Shown here: in pieces, positions 1-7,460 of the stretch
How positions within the stretch are numbered: the stretch's first letter is position 1
Layout: the number at the start of each line of letters is the position of its first letter
From: RPQK01 sp041946865
GTDB taxonomy: Bacteria; Acidobacteriota; UBA6911; RPQK01
Assembly (NCBI GenBank): GCA_041946865.1
Contig: JBHGBF010000131.1
Coordinates: forward strand, 1 to 14,916
DNA length: 14,916 nt
Direction of reading: 5' to 3'
Notes under the pieces: generated by a model
What the model was told of the DNA's origin: nothing
The model's input: the letters and a program-made list of their open reading frames with translations, nothing else
Database searches by the model: none
Position numbers and translations under genes: made by a program

Positions 1-260
1 GCCTAACGCCTTCGGCGTAAAAAACGTTCACAAATCTGTTAACTTTCGCCAAAGTCCAGGCCTCAGTCTTGACTGAGGGATTACCAGTGATTGATTCGAG
101 GAAGATCAAGAGGGATAGGATTGAAGCATACCAGAAGGCTAAGAATGTCTATGGCATCCCAGGCTCTCTAAATTCCCGCCTTCTGGCATGCTTACCTTCG
201 ACCTCACAAACAGGTCGAGCTATGTTGATTCCAGTTACCGATTACTCGACTGGACTCGTT
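1..260. other. Gene-free segment with consecutive hairpins
   Basis: I see no convincing gene here. The segment is AT-richer than the rest and holds a row of inverted repeats. At 6-18 there is a 5-bp stem with a TTC loop. At 61-78 there is a perfect 8-bp stem with a TT loop. Arms at 124-139 and 178-193 match at 15 of 16 positions around a 38-base loop. At 198-218 there is a 7-bp stem with a 7-base loop, and 231-235 pairs with 249-253. Such a row could be a structured RNA, the end of a mobile element or chance. I do not recognise any known RNA family. Both strands have short open frames, but none resembles a known protein. Confidence 0.35.
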
Positions 261-569
261 TTTACATACAGCAATTCCCGTGCCGGTTTCGGTAGCGCAC
301 AGCAACACCCTTGTTTTTCAATACTTTGTCCGGTCACCCCAGGCCGCGTTTTCCCGGCTGGGCGAAAGTCGGGATTCAAAAAAATGTTGACGGCGCCGTA
401 ACCGAAAAGCATAAGTGGCGTGTTTTCAAAAGAATCCGGCCTATTCAATAATTTGAATTGAAACCTTTCGGAGGGCGGGCGGCCATGCTTGGCCATGGCC
501 CTGGACTTTATACATGATTCTGAACCCCGTCACCCTTTTCCGCCGGTGGAAGAGCCGCAGCGTTTGAAA
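261..569. other. Intergenic stretch, no recognised feature
   Basis: No gene that I can support lies here. Open frames exist on both strands, but they have no upstream ribosome binding site, no recognisable domain and no fit to the surrounding gene layout. At 551-565 there is a short partial match to the arm of the palindromic repeat that begins at 570. Confidence 0.4.
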
Positions 570-692
570 CAGAGCCGCAAGGGCAGCGTTTTCCAGCGGA
601 GAGCGTCGGGTGCGTGCCGTTTCCACGATTCGATCCTGCAAGAGGTTCGCACCCGGCGCGCTCGGCTGGAAAACGCTGCGCTTGCGGCTCTG
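570..692. repeat. Palindromic repeat element, copy 1
   Basis: The left arm 570-614 and right arm 648-692 are imperfect inverted repeats that agree at 41 of 45 positions, around a 33-base spacer. The core at 574-594 (read on the minus strand) is identical over 21 bases to 4780-4800, and the core at 668-688 differs from both at one base. The core reads GGAAAACGCTGC, then C or G, then CTTGCGGC. The same arm-spacer-arm layout at 4675-4800 marks this as a dispersed repeat of the REP/MITE kind. It lies downstream of the archaemetzincin gene. It encodes nothing recognisable. Confidence 0.7.
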
Positions 693-762
693 TAACGCAT
701 TCTAGACCCCGCCGGGGTTGGCTGCAGCGTGAGGCTGTTTTCGAAGCAGGAGCAGAGCATGG

Positions 763-791
763 CTGCCGCACTCCGAAAGAGTGCTCGGCAG
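763..791. other. Hairpin with 11-bp stem
   Basis: CTGCCG and CACTC pair with GAGTG and CGGCAG around the loop CGAAA, with a two-base bulge (CT) on the right arm. It lies about 110 bases beyond the stop of the archaemetzincin gene in its direction of transcription. No T-run follows on either strand, so it is not a classical intrinsic terminator. It could protect or define an mRNA 3' end. The rest of 693-899 shows nothing else I recognise. Confidence 0.4.
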
Positions 792-899
792 TGCCATCAG
801 AACTCTATCGGGCTCAACGACCCTCCAGGCTCACCCTACCGGCCCGCTGGTTTCCGCTCATTTTGGCCCGGCACAAATCTCAGGTAGGTTGTGCAAAAT

Positions 900-1454
900 T
901 CAGGTACGCGGCTGTTCCCCCTGGCCGAGCACGTTGTCCAGCTGGGACCGGCAACTGCTGCAGAAGGCGCTCATCTTGAGGTCAACCTGTCCAATCGCGT
1001 TCGACAGGTACATCACGCACTCAAAATCCCGGCAGTGAACCAGGCCAAAAGTGTGTCCAAGCTCGTGCAGCGCCTCTTTTTCGCACCGGGTCAGAAAAAG
1101 GTTTTCGTCCTCCGGCAGCCCGTAGTAGGTCTGACGCAACCGATGGAAAGACATCAAGGCGTTGCGGTTATTGAGCTGTGCCTGGCCGAACACGAAGGTC
1201 AGGATGGGGATAAACAGGTCAAAAGGAGTAAGGCCCAGGACCTTGACGGCCGGCGCCGTTTCAAGAGCCGATATCGACACCAGGAGGTCAATCGAGCTGT
1301 ACTGATGGCGGGACGGGTTGTAGGCAGCGGACGGGTCCAGGACGGTTTCCAAGACGGAACATCGCAGACCCAGGCTGTCCGGCAGAGCCATGCACAGGAA
1401 ATCGATCACATCCTGTTTCACATGTCCCACTCGCACCAGCTGGATTTCAAGCAT
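900..1454 (-). CDS. amzA: Archaemetzincin (AmzA-type zinc metallopeptidase)
   Basis: This 184-residue protein has the full archaemetzincin signature. The zinc-binding motif HELGHTFGLVH spans residues 130-140 (H130, E131, H134, H140). It is followed by C141, C146, C165 and C168, the second zinc site typical of the family. The segment around residues 74-110 (GLTPFDLF, then FVFGQAQ) also matches the family pattern. There is no signal peptide, so it should act in the cytoplasm. Family members are predicted peptidases whose physiological substrates are mostly unknown. The ATG lies 12 bases after the stop of the response-regulator gene, with no clear ribosome binding site, so translational coupling is likely. 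It is the last gene of the kinase-regulator string. Identity is firm; role is unknown. Confidence 0.93.
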   Translation of the reverse strand: MLEIQLVRVGHVKQDVIDFLCMALPDSLGLRCSVLETVLDPSAAYNPSRHQYSSIDLLVSISALETAPAVKVLGLTPFDLFIPILTFVFGQAQLNNRNALMSFHRLRQTYYGLPEDENLFLTRCEKEALHELGHTFGLVHCRDFECVMYLSNAIGQVDLKMSAFCSSCRSQLDNVLGQGEQPRT

Positions 1455-1466
1455 GGGATCAGCGAG

Positions 1467-2831
1467 CTACTGATCTCGCCTCAGGCCGTATCTCTTCATT
1501 TTGTTGTAGAGCGTCACGCGATCGATTTGAAGCAGCCTGGCTGCCCGGGAGATGTTCCATTCGGATTCCTGAAGCACCTTGTGGATGTGAACGCTCTCCG
1601 CCTCCGCCAGCGATTTGCCCGAGCCCGGCGGCCGGGTGGAGGCCGAATAGAAAGGGAGGGCCTCTGGACCTATTTCCCCACCCTGGCTGATCAGCACGGC
1701 CCTCTCCATGGCGTTCTGAAGCTCGCGAACGTTGCCAGGCCAGTCATGGCTGAGGAGCAGGCCCATCGCCTCTTTGGAAACCGAGGGTACCGGCTTGTTC
1801 ATGCTGTTTGCGAAGCGTCGCAGGAAGTGGTCCACGAGCAGCGGGACGTCTTCCAAGCGTTGCCGTAACGGCGGAAGGGAGATCGAATAGACGTTGAGAC
1901 GATAGTAAAAATCTTCGCGGAAGGTCCCTTCCGAGACCATTCCCTCAAGGTTCTTGTTGGTGGCGGTAATCAGTCGGAAATCAACGGGAAGATACGTGTT
2001 CCCGCCTACCCGGCAGATCTTCTTTTCTTCCAGCACCCGCAGCAGGTCGACCTGAGTCTTCAGGCCGATATCCCCGATTTCGTCCAAGAAGAGACTCCCG
2101 CCGTCAGCCATTTCGAGCTTGCCTTTGCGGCGGTAATGAGCCCCGGTAAAGGCGCCTTTTTCGTGTCCGAATAGTTCGCTTTCGAGGACCCCCTCGGCCA
2201 AGGCCCCGCAATTGACTATGACAATCGGCATGTAACGGCGCAGACTGGTGGCATGAATCGCGCGCGCCACCACTTCTTTTCCCGTTCCACTCTCTCCACG
2301 GATCAGCACGGTCGTGTCGCTCTCGGCCACCATCCGGATTTCTTCCAGTACGCGGCGAATAGCCTGGCTCTTGCCGACGATGCCGTGGTACGGGCTCATC
2401 TCCTCGATCTTTTCCCGCAGCTGGCTATTGGCGGTCATCAGCTGTTTCCGCTCGACCGCATTGCGCACGATGTGTTCCAGGTCGTCCGGCTCAAAAGGCT
2501 TCACGATGTAATCGTAAGCGCCTTGCTTCATCGCCTCGACCGCCGTCTCGACGGAAGCGTAAGCGGTCATGATGATGATTGAGGCGTCCGGGTGAATCTC
2601 TTTAATCTTCCGCTGAAGCTCCAAGCCGTCCATCCCGGGCATCTTGATATCGAGGAGGAAGATGTCCCAGTCGTTCTCGACCAGCTTTTCCAGCGTCTGC
2701 TTCCCTGACTCAGCGACGTCCACCGAATACCCTTCCTCCTGGAACCAGCTGGCCAGAGACTTCCGGACAATGAGCTCGTCGTCTACGATTAGAATCCGTG
2801 CCTTTGATTTGCTCTCCATCGTTTCACTCAC
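1467..2831 (-). CDS. NtrC-family sigma-54 response regulator
   Basis: This is a three-domain activator of sigma-54 RNA polymerase. Numbering from the ATG at 2819 gives 450 residues. A receiver domain covers 8-122, with D13/D14, phosphoacceptor D57, T85 and K107. A central AAA+ domain covers about 143-375, with Walker A GESGTGKE at 175-182, the sigma-54 contact loop GAFTGA at 222-227 and Walker B around D246-E247. A Fis-type helix-turn-helix lies at about 412-447. I place the start at GTG 2831 because GGAGG at 2844-2848 is 12 bases away, against 24 for the ATG at 2819; the ATG adds doubt but no domain depends on it. The kinase gene ends 23 bases upstream, so the two form a two-component pair. 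Its likely target is the sigma-54 promoter at 9055-9070. Confidence 0.95.
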   Translation of the reverse strand: MSETMESKSKARILIVDDELIVRKSLASWFQEEGYSVDVAESGKQTLEKLVENDWDIFLLDIKMPGMDGLELQRKIKEIHPDASIIIMTAYASVETAVEAMKQGAYDYIVKPFEPDDLEHIVRNAVERKQLMTANSQLREKIEEMSPYHGIVGKSQAIRRVLEEIRMVAESDTTVLIRGESGTGKEVVARAIHATSLRRYMPIVIVNCGALAEGVLESELFGHEKGAFTGAHYRRKGKLEMADGGSLFLDEIGDIGLKTQVDLLRVLEEKKICRVGGNTYLPVDFRLITATNKNLEGMVSEGTFREDFYYRLNVYSISLPPLRQRLEDVPLLVDHFLRRFANSMNKPVPSVSKEAMGLLLSHDWPGNVRELQNAMERAVLISQGGEIGPEALPFYSASTRPPGSGKSLAEAESVHIHKVLQESEWNISRAARLLQIDRVTLYNKMKRYGLRRDQ

Positions 2832-2843
2832 AAAAAGAATAAA

Positions 2844-2848
2844 CCTCC
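2844..2848 (-). promoter_or_regulatory. Shine-Dalgarno of the response regulator
   Basis: GGAGG on the minus strand lies just after the kinase stop (2855-2857). It is 12 bases before GTG 2831 and 24 bases before ATG 2819, which favours the GTG start for the regulator. Confidence 0.55.
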
Positions 2849-2854
2849 ATAATG

Positions 2855-4504
2855 CTATAGCGCTATCGCCTTGCTGTTTTCGCCTGCACTTGCTGCCTCC
2901 GAAGTCAGAGGCAGGCGCAACGTGATCTTGGTTCCCTTGCCCGGCTCCGATTCCACTTCGATTTCTCCTGAATGCTGATTGATAATGCCGCTCACGGCCG
3001 CCAGGCCGAGCCCAACGCCCTTCCCATGCTCCTTGGTGGTGAAGAAGGGCTCGAAGATGTGCTTCTGCGTTTCGGCATCCATCCCCACGCCGTTGTCCTT
3101 GATCCAAATGTCGACGGAGTCGATTTCCGGTCTTAGCTGCGTGCCGATCCGGATCACGCCCTCATTGGGGTGGACCGCTTCGCAGGCGTTGATAAGGACC
3201 GCAACAAGCGCCTGCCTGATCTCCTGGGCATCGCAGACCACGGGCGCCAGACCCTCGCCGAGCTCCAGTTCGGTCCTGATGCACATCAGATCCACTTTAT
3301 GCTTGATCAGACGGATCGATTCCCGAACCAACTGGTTGAGATCGTTAGCCTGGTAGTTCCTCTTTCCCTGGCGCGAGAATTGCAGCAGACTCTTGACGAT
3401 TTCTCCGCACCGGGCGGCCTCGCTCGCAATGAGATCGAGGTCCGATTCAACCTGCGCATGGCTGTCGGGGTTCTGCGGCGATTTCGACAGCTTTTTCCGG
3501 AGCAAACGGGCATAGGTGAGGATACCAGCCAGCGGATTGTTGATCTCATGCGCCACGATCGCCGCCAGCTGGCCCATCGAGGCCATTCTCTCGATCTTGA
3601 TCATCCGTTGGTGGGCTCGCTGGAGCTCGGCGGTCTTCTCCTCGACCCGATGCTCGAGCTTTCTGGTCCATTCGGTAATCTCTTCCTTGGCGCGCCTCAG
3701 CTCTTCGGTCATATGGTTAAACGAGCCGGCAAGCTCGCCTATCTCGTCCCTGGAGGCGACTTCAATGCTGTAGTCGAGCTGACCACGGCCGACCTGCTGG
3801 ATACCGGCTCTCAGCTTCCTGACCGGGCGATAGACCATGGCCCAGATCAGCAAGCCAAAGAAGCTGGAAATCACCATGGCCGCGATCACCACGCCCCGGG
3901 CGATCTTGGTTCGGCCTTCCGCAATCATCGCGTCAGCCTTTTGGAGGGACAGCGTCACATCCAGAACGCCGAGCACGGTCTGCCTGGCGGGCAAGACATG
4001 GCAGCCGGCACCGGCGCAATCCGCGCTGTTCTCGATCGGGGATATCAGGCCCAGAATCCTCTCGCCGGAAGGCGCCTCGTAAATCCGGACGCGGTCCGGC
4101 CGGTTGAGACGGGTCAGAGGCTGCTCCTGGACATGGCAGGCGTAACAGGCCTCCGCTCTCTTGTCCACCTGGGTGCCGACTTCTTGCGGATCGGTCGAGT
4201 AACGGACAGAACCATCCTCGTTGAAGATACGGATTTTGTTGATCCCCGGCTCATGAGCAATGGTCTGGATGATCTGGAACACGTCTTCCCGCTGGTTGCG
4301 CATCATGCTATACCGCGTGCTGTTCTTGATCGTGTCCGTAATCCGCTCCGCCGAGGCGAAGGTCATCTCCTCCAGGTCTCGTTCGTGCAGCCGTATGTGC
4401 TGGTATCCGAGAAGCCCGAAAACGATAAGAATGCTGCCGATCAGGCAGATACTGAGCTTCAAGCTCAGGCTGAAAGTCCAACGCCGCAGTGTCCGAACCA
4501 TCAC
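2855..4504 (-). CDS. Sensor histidine kinase with periplasmic c-haem motifs
   Basis: This membrane-bound kinase has 549 residues. A basic N-terminus leads to TM1 at about 14-35, then a periplasmic domain of about 165 residues, TM2 at about 204-224, HAMP at 225-278, a coiled coil, and HisKA with H319 in AHEINNP. The ATPase domain carries NACEAV, DNGVGM and GKGVGLGLA. The periplasmic domain carries CYACH (120-124, canonical CXXCH) and CAGAGCH (163-169, the CX4CH variant known from cytochromes c3), so it probably binds one or two c-type haems and senses redox state or a small gas. The start is either GTG 4504 or the adjacent ATG 4501; the near-contiguous GAGGTG does not decide between them. It is paired with the NtrC-type regulator downstream. 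Confidence 0.93.
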   Translation of the reverse strand: MMVRTLRRWTFSLSLKLSICLIGSILIVFGLLGYQHIRLHERDLEEMTFASAERITDTIKNSTRYSMMRNQREDVFQIIQTIAHEPGINKIRIFNEDGSVRYSTDPQEVGTQVDKRAEACYACHVQEQPLTRLNRPDRVRIYEAPSGERILGLISPIENSADCAGAGCHVLPARQTVLGVLDVTLSLQKADAMIAEGRTKIARGVVIAAMVISSFFGLLIWAMVYRPVRKLRAGIQQVGRGQLDYSIEVASRDEIGELAGSFNHMTEELRRAKEEITEWTRKLEHRVEEKTAELQRAHQRMIKIERMASMGQLAAIVAHEINNPLAGILTYARLLRKKLSKSPQNPDSHAQVESDLDLIASEAARCGEIVKSLLQFSRQGKRNYQANDLNQLVRESIRLIKHKVDLMCIRTELELGEGLAPVVCDAQEIRQALVAVLINACEAVHPNEGVIRIGTQLRPEIDSVDIWIKDNGVGMDAETQKHIFEPFFTTKEHGKGVGLGLAAVSGIINQHSGEIEVESEPGKGTKITLRLPLTSEAASAGENSKAIAL

Positions 4505-4674
4505 CTCACCCGGTGGGAAAGTATATCTCTTTTGCAGGCGCGAATGTTGAAAAAATAAGCAAACGTGACGCTAACGAAGCGCAAAAGCGGCGTTCTTTGG
4601 GAGCGTGTGGGGTCTCTTCAGAGGGCGACTCAAATCGTCTACTACGGGGGCGCCAGCGCGGCAGAGGTTGTTTG
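4505..4674 (-). promoter_or_regulatory. Leader region of the kinase-regulator operon
   Basis: This is the gene-free stretch before the kinase. On the minus strand a TATACT hexamer (one mismatch to the sigma-70 -10 box) lies about 20 bases upstream of the start codon, without a good -35 box at the usual distance. I find no GG-N10-GC sigma-54 pattern here, so the two-component genes look separately and weakly expressed rather than autoregulated through sigma-54. The promoter call itself is weak. Confidence 0.3.
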
Positions 4675-4800
4675 CAGAGCCGCTAGCAGAGCCTTTTTTT
4701 CACGAAGGCGTCGGGCCCCGTCCGAGCAGCCACTTGAAGAGTGTCTTCGGCTGGCCGGACAGACCCCGACGCGCTCTGCGGAAAACGCTGCCCTTGCGGC
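4675..4800. repeat. Palindromic repeat element, copy 2
   Basis: The right arm (about 4761-4800) contains a 21-base core at 4780-4800 identical to the minus-strand core at 574-594. The left arm (about 4675-4720) is degenerate but keeps CAGAGCCGC at its outer end and GCGTCGGG at its inner end, in the same order as the left arm of copy 1 at 570-614. The layout and total length (about 125 bases) match copy 1. It begins 9 bases beyond the stop of the NrfD-cytochrome gene and fills the gap to the kinase, so in RNA it may act as a 3' stabilising or attenuating hairpin. Confidence 0.6.
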
Positions 4801-4809
4801 GGTGTGAAA

Positions 4810-6390
4810 TCAGTTCCCGTGACAGCTTTCGCAGTCTTCCTTGGTGTCGAAGCTTTTCTTGCCGTCGTGGCAGGCGCCGCAATGCTGGGCGTCATGCATA
4901 TCGACACCGGATCGGACCTGCTTGGAGCTGTTGATCATGCTGAAGCGTCCGGTATGGCATTCCGCACACGCCGGTTTCTCCAGATCCACGTGGGAACCGT
5001 GTCGGAAAGTGACTTTGCCCGGGCTGTCTGCACTGCTGACGAACTCAACATCTGCGACGTCAAACAGTGCGACACCCCGGGAGATGTCAGGCCTGACCGG
5101 TTCGGTTGGGGCAGCCTTCCCCGAATTCCGCTCATTCAGCGCACTATAGGCCAAACCGCTCCCTGCCACAGTGACAACCCCGGTCACGATGAGCACGAGA
5201 AGGGCGGGCCTCGTCATAGGTCGAAGCGCGGTCACCACCGGAAGCTCGGGCAAGCGCTCGGTCTCCGGTCGCAACTCTTCGGCCGGAAACACCTTCAGGA
5301 ACCTCACTGCCAGGCCGAAGAGGACAAAGCCCGCAGTAATGATCATGGCGGTGACGGCCAGCTCCGACCAGCTGGGGAAGTATTGGCCCGCATAGCCTTC
5401 GATCCCGGTCGTCGCCACGTTCAGTCGATTCATGACGGTGCCGAACACCACCATGCAGGCCGTCACGAAGATTCCGAACTCGTCGTAGCGGACCTTTCTG
5501 AAGAGCAGCAGGACAAGAGGGGTCACGACTCCGACTATCACTTCGAGCAGGAACATCCGCCCTTCATACGTCGACTCGAAAGCGAGATGCAGGACGCCAC
5601 GGCTCCGCAGATCCAGGAACTTCAGAAGCAGATAGAGAGCGAGCGGGACAGACATGATTTTCCCAAGATCGGCCAACAGATCGATCTCCAGCCTCTTTCG
5701 AAAAGCCCGATAGCTGAGGAAAGATTCGAAAATCGTCATGGCACAACCGAGGCCCAGCGCCGAAATGAAGAAGAAGATCGGCAGATACGGGGAGTACCAG
5801 AGCGGGTACAGCTTTCCCGGCAGAATAAGAAACAACGAGCCGAGCGACGACTGGTGCAGCATGGAGAGCAAGACGCCCAGGATCACCAGGGGAACCGTCA
5901 GCCGGTGGATGGTATCGTGCGCGACTTTCCATCCCAGCCGCTCAAAGAGCATCGGGCTGAACTCGAGGGCCAGCACCGTCGTGTACAACATGACGCACCA
6001 CGCCACCTCGAACATGACGGAGTGGGGATTCCACATAATGATCGCGTGCCAGATCCGCCAGGGATGCCCCAGGTCAAAGAGCAAGCCCACTATGACGAGC
6101 AGGTAGCCGAGGAACGCCGTCAAGATGGTGGGACGCAGGATCGGCTTGAAGCGGTCGGAGTGAAAGACGTAGACCATCGCGCTGATGGTAAAACCGCCGG
6201 CGGCCAGCGCCACACCGCATAACACGTCGAAGCCTATCCAAAGCCCCCAGGGGAACCCGTCCCGGAGCGCCGTGCTCGCGCCCAAACCATGGATAAAACG
6301 CAGGTACGTACTGTAGAGACCTACACCCATTACAGCGAGCAGGAACACTCGCCACCAGGTAATCTCTGGAATTCGTATTTTGATCTTCAT
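4810..6390 (-). CDS. NrfD/HybB-type quinone subunit fused to triheme cytochrome c
   Basis: The protein has 526 residues. The first 365 or so form a polytopic membrane domain of the NrfD/PsrC/HybB family, which exchanges electrons with membrane quinones. Family hallmarks include GFPWGLWIGFDV near 45-56 and the conserved stretch around residues 109-122. A further membrane helix at about 396-417 leads to a C-terminal domain with three haem motifs: CAECH (475-479), CGACH (504-508) and CESCH (520-524). Nearby H464, H467, H499 and H503 could be distal ligands, as in c7/c3-type cytochromes. Haem attachment requires the C-terminus to be periplasmic. A good ribosome binding site (GGAAGGA) precedes the ATG. 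The gene follows the ferredoxin gene by 101 bases and probably forms a complex with its product. Confidence 0.92.
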   Translation of the reverse strand: MKIKIRIPEITWWRVFLLAVMGVGLYSTYLRFIHGLGASTALRDGFPWGLWIGFDVLCGVALAAGGFTISAMVYVFHSDRFKPILRPTILTAFLGYLLVIVGLLFDLGHPWRIWHAIIMWNPHSVMFEVAWCVMLYTTVLALEFSPMLFERLGWKVAHDTIHRLTVPLVILGVLLSMLHQSSLGSLFLILPGKLYPLWYSPYLPIFFFISALGLGCAMTIFESFLSYRAFRKRLEIDLLADLGKIMSVPLALYLLLKFLDLRSRGVLHLAFESTYEGRMFLLEVIVGVVTPLVLLLFRKVRYDEFGIFVTACMVVFGTVMNRLNVATTGIEGYAGQYFPSWSELAVTAMIITAGFVLFGLAVRFLKVFPAEELRPETERLPELPVVTALRPMTRPALLVLIVTGVVTVAGSGLAYSALNERNSGKAAPTEPVRPDISRGVALFDVADVEFVSSADSPGKVTFRHGSHVDLEKPACAECHTGRFSMINSSKQVRSGVDMHDAQHCGACHDGKKSFDTKEDCESCHGN

Positions 6391-6491
6391 GATTCCTTCC
6401 TCTTAAAGCTGACAGGGTGACCAGGTGACAAGGCAACTTGCAGACCCGACAACCAAGAAGGCCTCTCCTCATGGTTTACCTTGTCATCGTC

Positions 6492-7262
6492 TCAGTGGGT
6501 CTTTGTCCCTTCGGCCTTCGCCACTTCCTGGCGCCGGTTCGTGATCCACCAGATTCCGCTCAGGAGGATCCCGCCGCACGCCACGGCCGTGGGGATCTTT
6601 TCGAGCGCGTTCCAAGTCAGCTCCGGCAACGGCTCATTTCCCAACCTGGTGGGGAGACCGAGACGGTCAGGTGAAACGTCGGAGATGACCAGCACCGAGG
6701 TGCCGCCGATTTCCTTGATTCCGTAGATATGTTTGAAGTACCGGTCAGGCTCGGACTGAATCCGATTTTGCGCCTCCCGGATCATCTGGTCCCTGTCGCC
6801 GAAGCTCGTGGCGCCAGTTGGACAGACGGTCGCGCACGCCGTCGCCAGGCCTTTCGCCAGGCGAGGTGCACACATCGTGCACTTTCGGACGTAGGGGAGT
6901 GCGCTCGTCCATTCATAGCGGGGTACACCAAACGGGCAGGCCTGCATGCAGTAACGGCAACCCATGCATTTTTCGGCGTGGTAAACGACCGGGCCCATGG
7001 CCGTCTTTTCAAGCGCTGCCACCGGACAGACCGACACGCAGGTCGGGACTTCACAGTGCATGCACATGCGGCGGACGTAACGGCCGTCGCGGTTGTTCAC
7101 GACCGTGAATGCCCGGGCGCCTAGATCCTCCTTGAGAAAGTCGGCGCTCGGATGGACCTGCTGGTTCTGCTCCTGGCAAGCCTGGTAACACGCGCCGCAC
7201 CCGACACAACGAGTGGTATCCAGCAAAATCGCCTTCTGTGGCCGGTTCCGTTTTACAGACAT
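6492..7262 (-). CDS. Four-cluster 4Fe-4S electron-transfer subunit (HybA/DmsB-like)
   Basis: This 256-residue protein has four cysteine sets for [4Fe-4S] clusters: C19/22/25/29, C67/70/75/79, C99/102/105/109 and C128/131/143/147, the usual HybA/DmsB/PsrB pattern. A single hydrophobic segment lies near residues 225-241 and is followed by two arginines. No Tat or Sec signal precedes the first cluster. This differs from E. coli HybA, so which membrane face it occupies is uncertain. GGAGG at 7271-7275 gives a good ribosome binding site. It should relay electrons between the NrfD-type subunit encoded next to it and an unknown partner. No catalytic subunit is encoded in this window. Confidence 0.93.
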   Translation of the reverse strand: MSVKRNRPQKAILLDTTRCVGCGACYQACQEQNQQVHPSADFLKEDLGARAFTVVNNRDGRYVRRMCMHCEVPTCVSVCPVAALEKTAMGPVVYHAEKCMGCRYCMQACPFGVPRYEWTSALPYVRKCTMCAPRLAKGLATACATVCPTGATSFGDRDQMIREAQNRIQSEPDRYFKHIYGIKEIGGTSVLVISDVSPDRLGLPTRLGNEPLPELTWNALEKIPTAVACGGILLSGIWWITNRRQEVAKAEGTKTH

Positions 7263-7280
7263 GAAGAGATCCTCCGTACC

Positions 7281-7304
7281 GACCGGCAGCCTTTCCTGCC
7301 GGTC
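7281..7304. other. Perfect 9-bp hairpin before the FeS gene
   Basis: GACCGGCAG (7281-7289) pairs with CTGCCGGTC (7296-7304) around a 6-base loop. On the minus strand it sits just upstream of the ribosome binding site of the FeS gene, inside the 198-base gap after the second GcvH-like gene. It may mark mRNA processing or protect the distal half of the transcript. On the plus strand four T residues follow, but no plus-strand gene precedes it, so I do not call a terminator. The rest of 7305-7460 shows no gene and no GG-N10-GC promoter. Confidence 0.45.
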
Positions 7305-7460
7305 TTTTAATCGTCACAATTTGTTTGGGAACCTGTTACCTTGCCTGACCCTGGCCCCGATCCGCTTCCCCGGCGCGGGCGGTTGAGCGGCGCGCTCTTG
7401 GCCAGTGGGCGGTCAGCGCTCAGTGGAAGCCGGCGGCACGGCCGGCCTGGTTCGAGGTCT

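Noticed and set aside
1..148. Minus-strand frame open to the left edge, encoding a partly hydrophobic peptide
   Set aside because: A stop lies at 149-151 and no ATG or GTG follows near the beginning of the frame. It overlaps the hairpin row. It is too short to judge.
69..401. Plus-strand open frame of 110 codons
   Set aside because: It has no ribosome binding site and no recognisable domain, and it runs through several strong inverted repeats, which is unlike a coding gene.
242..496. Minus-strand open frame of 84 codons
   Set aside because: No family resemblance, no ribosome binding site, and no fit to neighbouring genes.
3170..4558. Long plus-strand open frame opposite the kinase
   Set aside because: Antisense shadow of an unmistakable histidine kinase.
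4505..4674. Sigma-54 promoter before the kinase
   Set aside because: I checked the TTGC-like sites here and none has GG ten bases before its GC.
4741..6222. Long plus-strand open frame opposite the NrfD-cytochrome gene
   Set aside because: It is antisense to a gene with clear membrane and haem motifs. Its product is highly charged and low in complexity, typical of a GC-rich shadow frame.
7281..7308. Intrinsic terminator on the plus strand (hairpin followed by TTTT)
   Set aside because: The T-run is only four bases and no plus-strand gene precedes it. On the minus strand there is no T-run.
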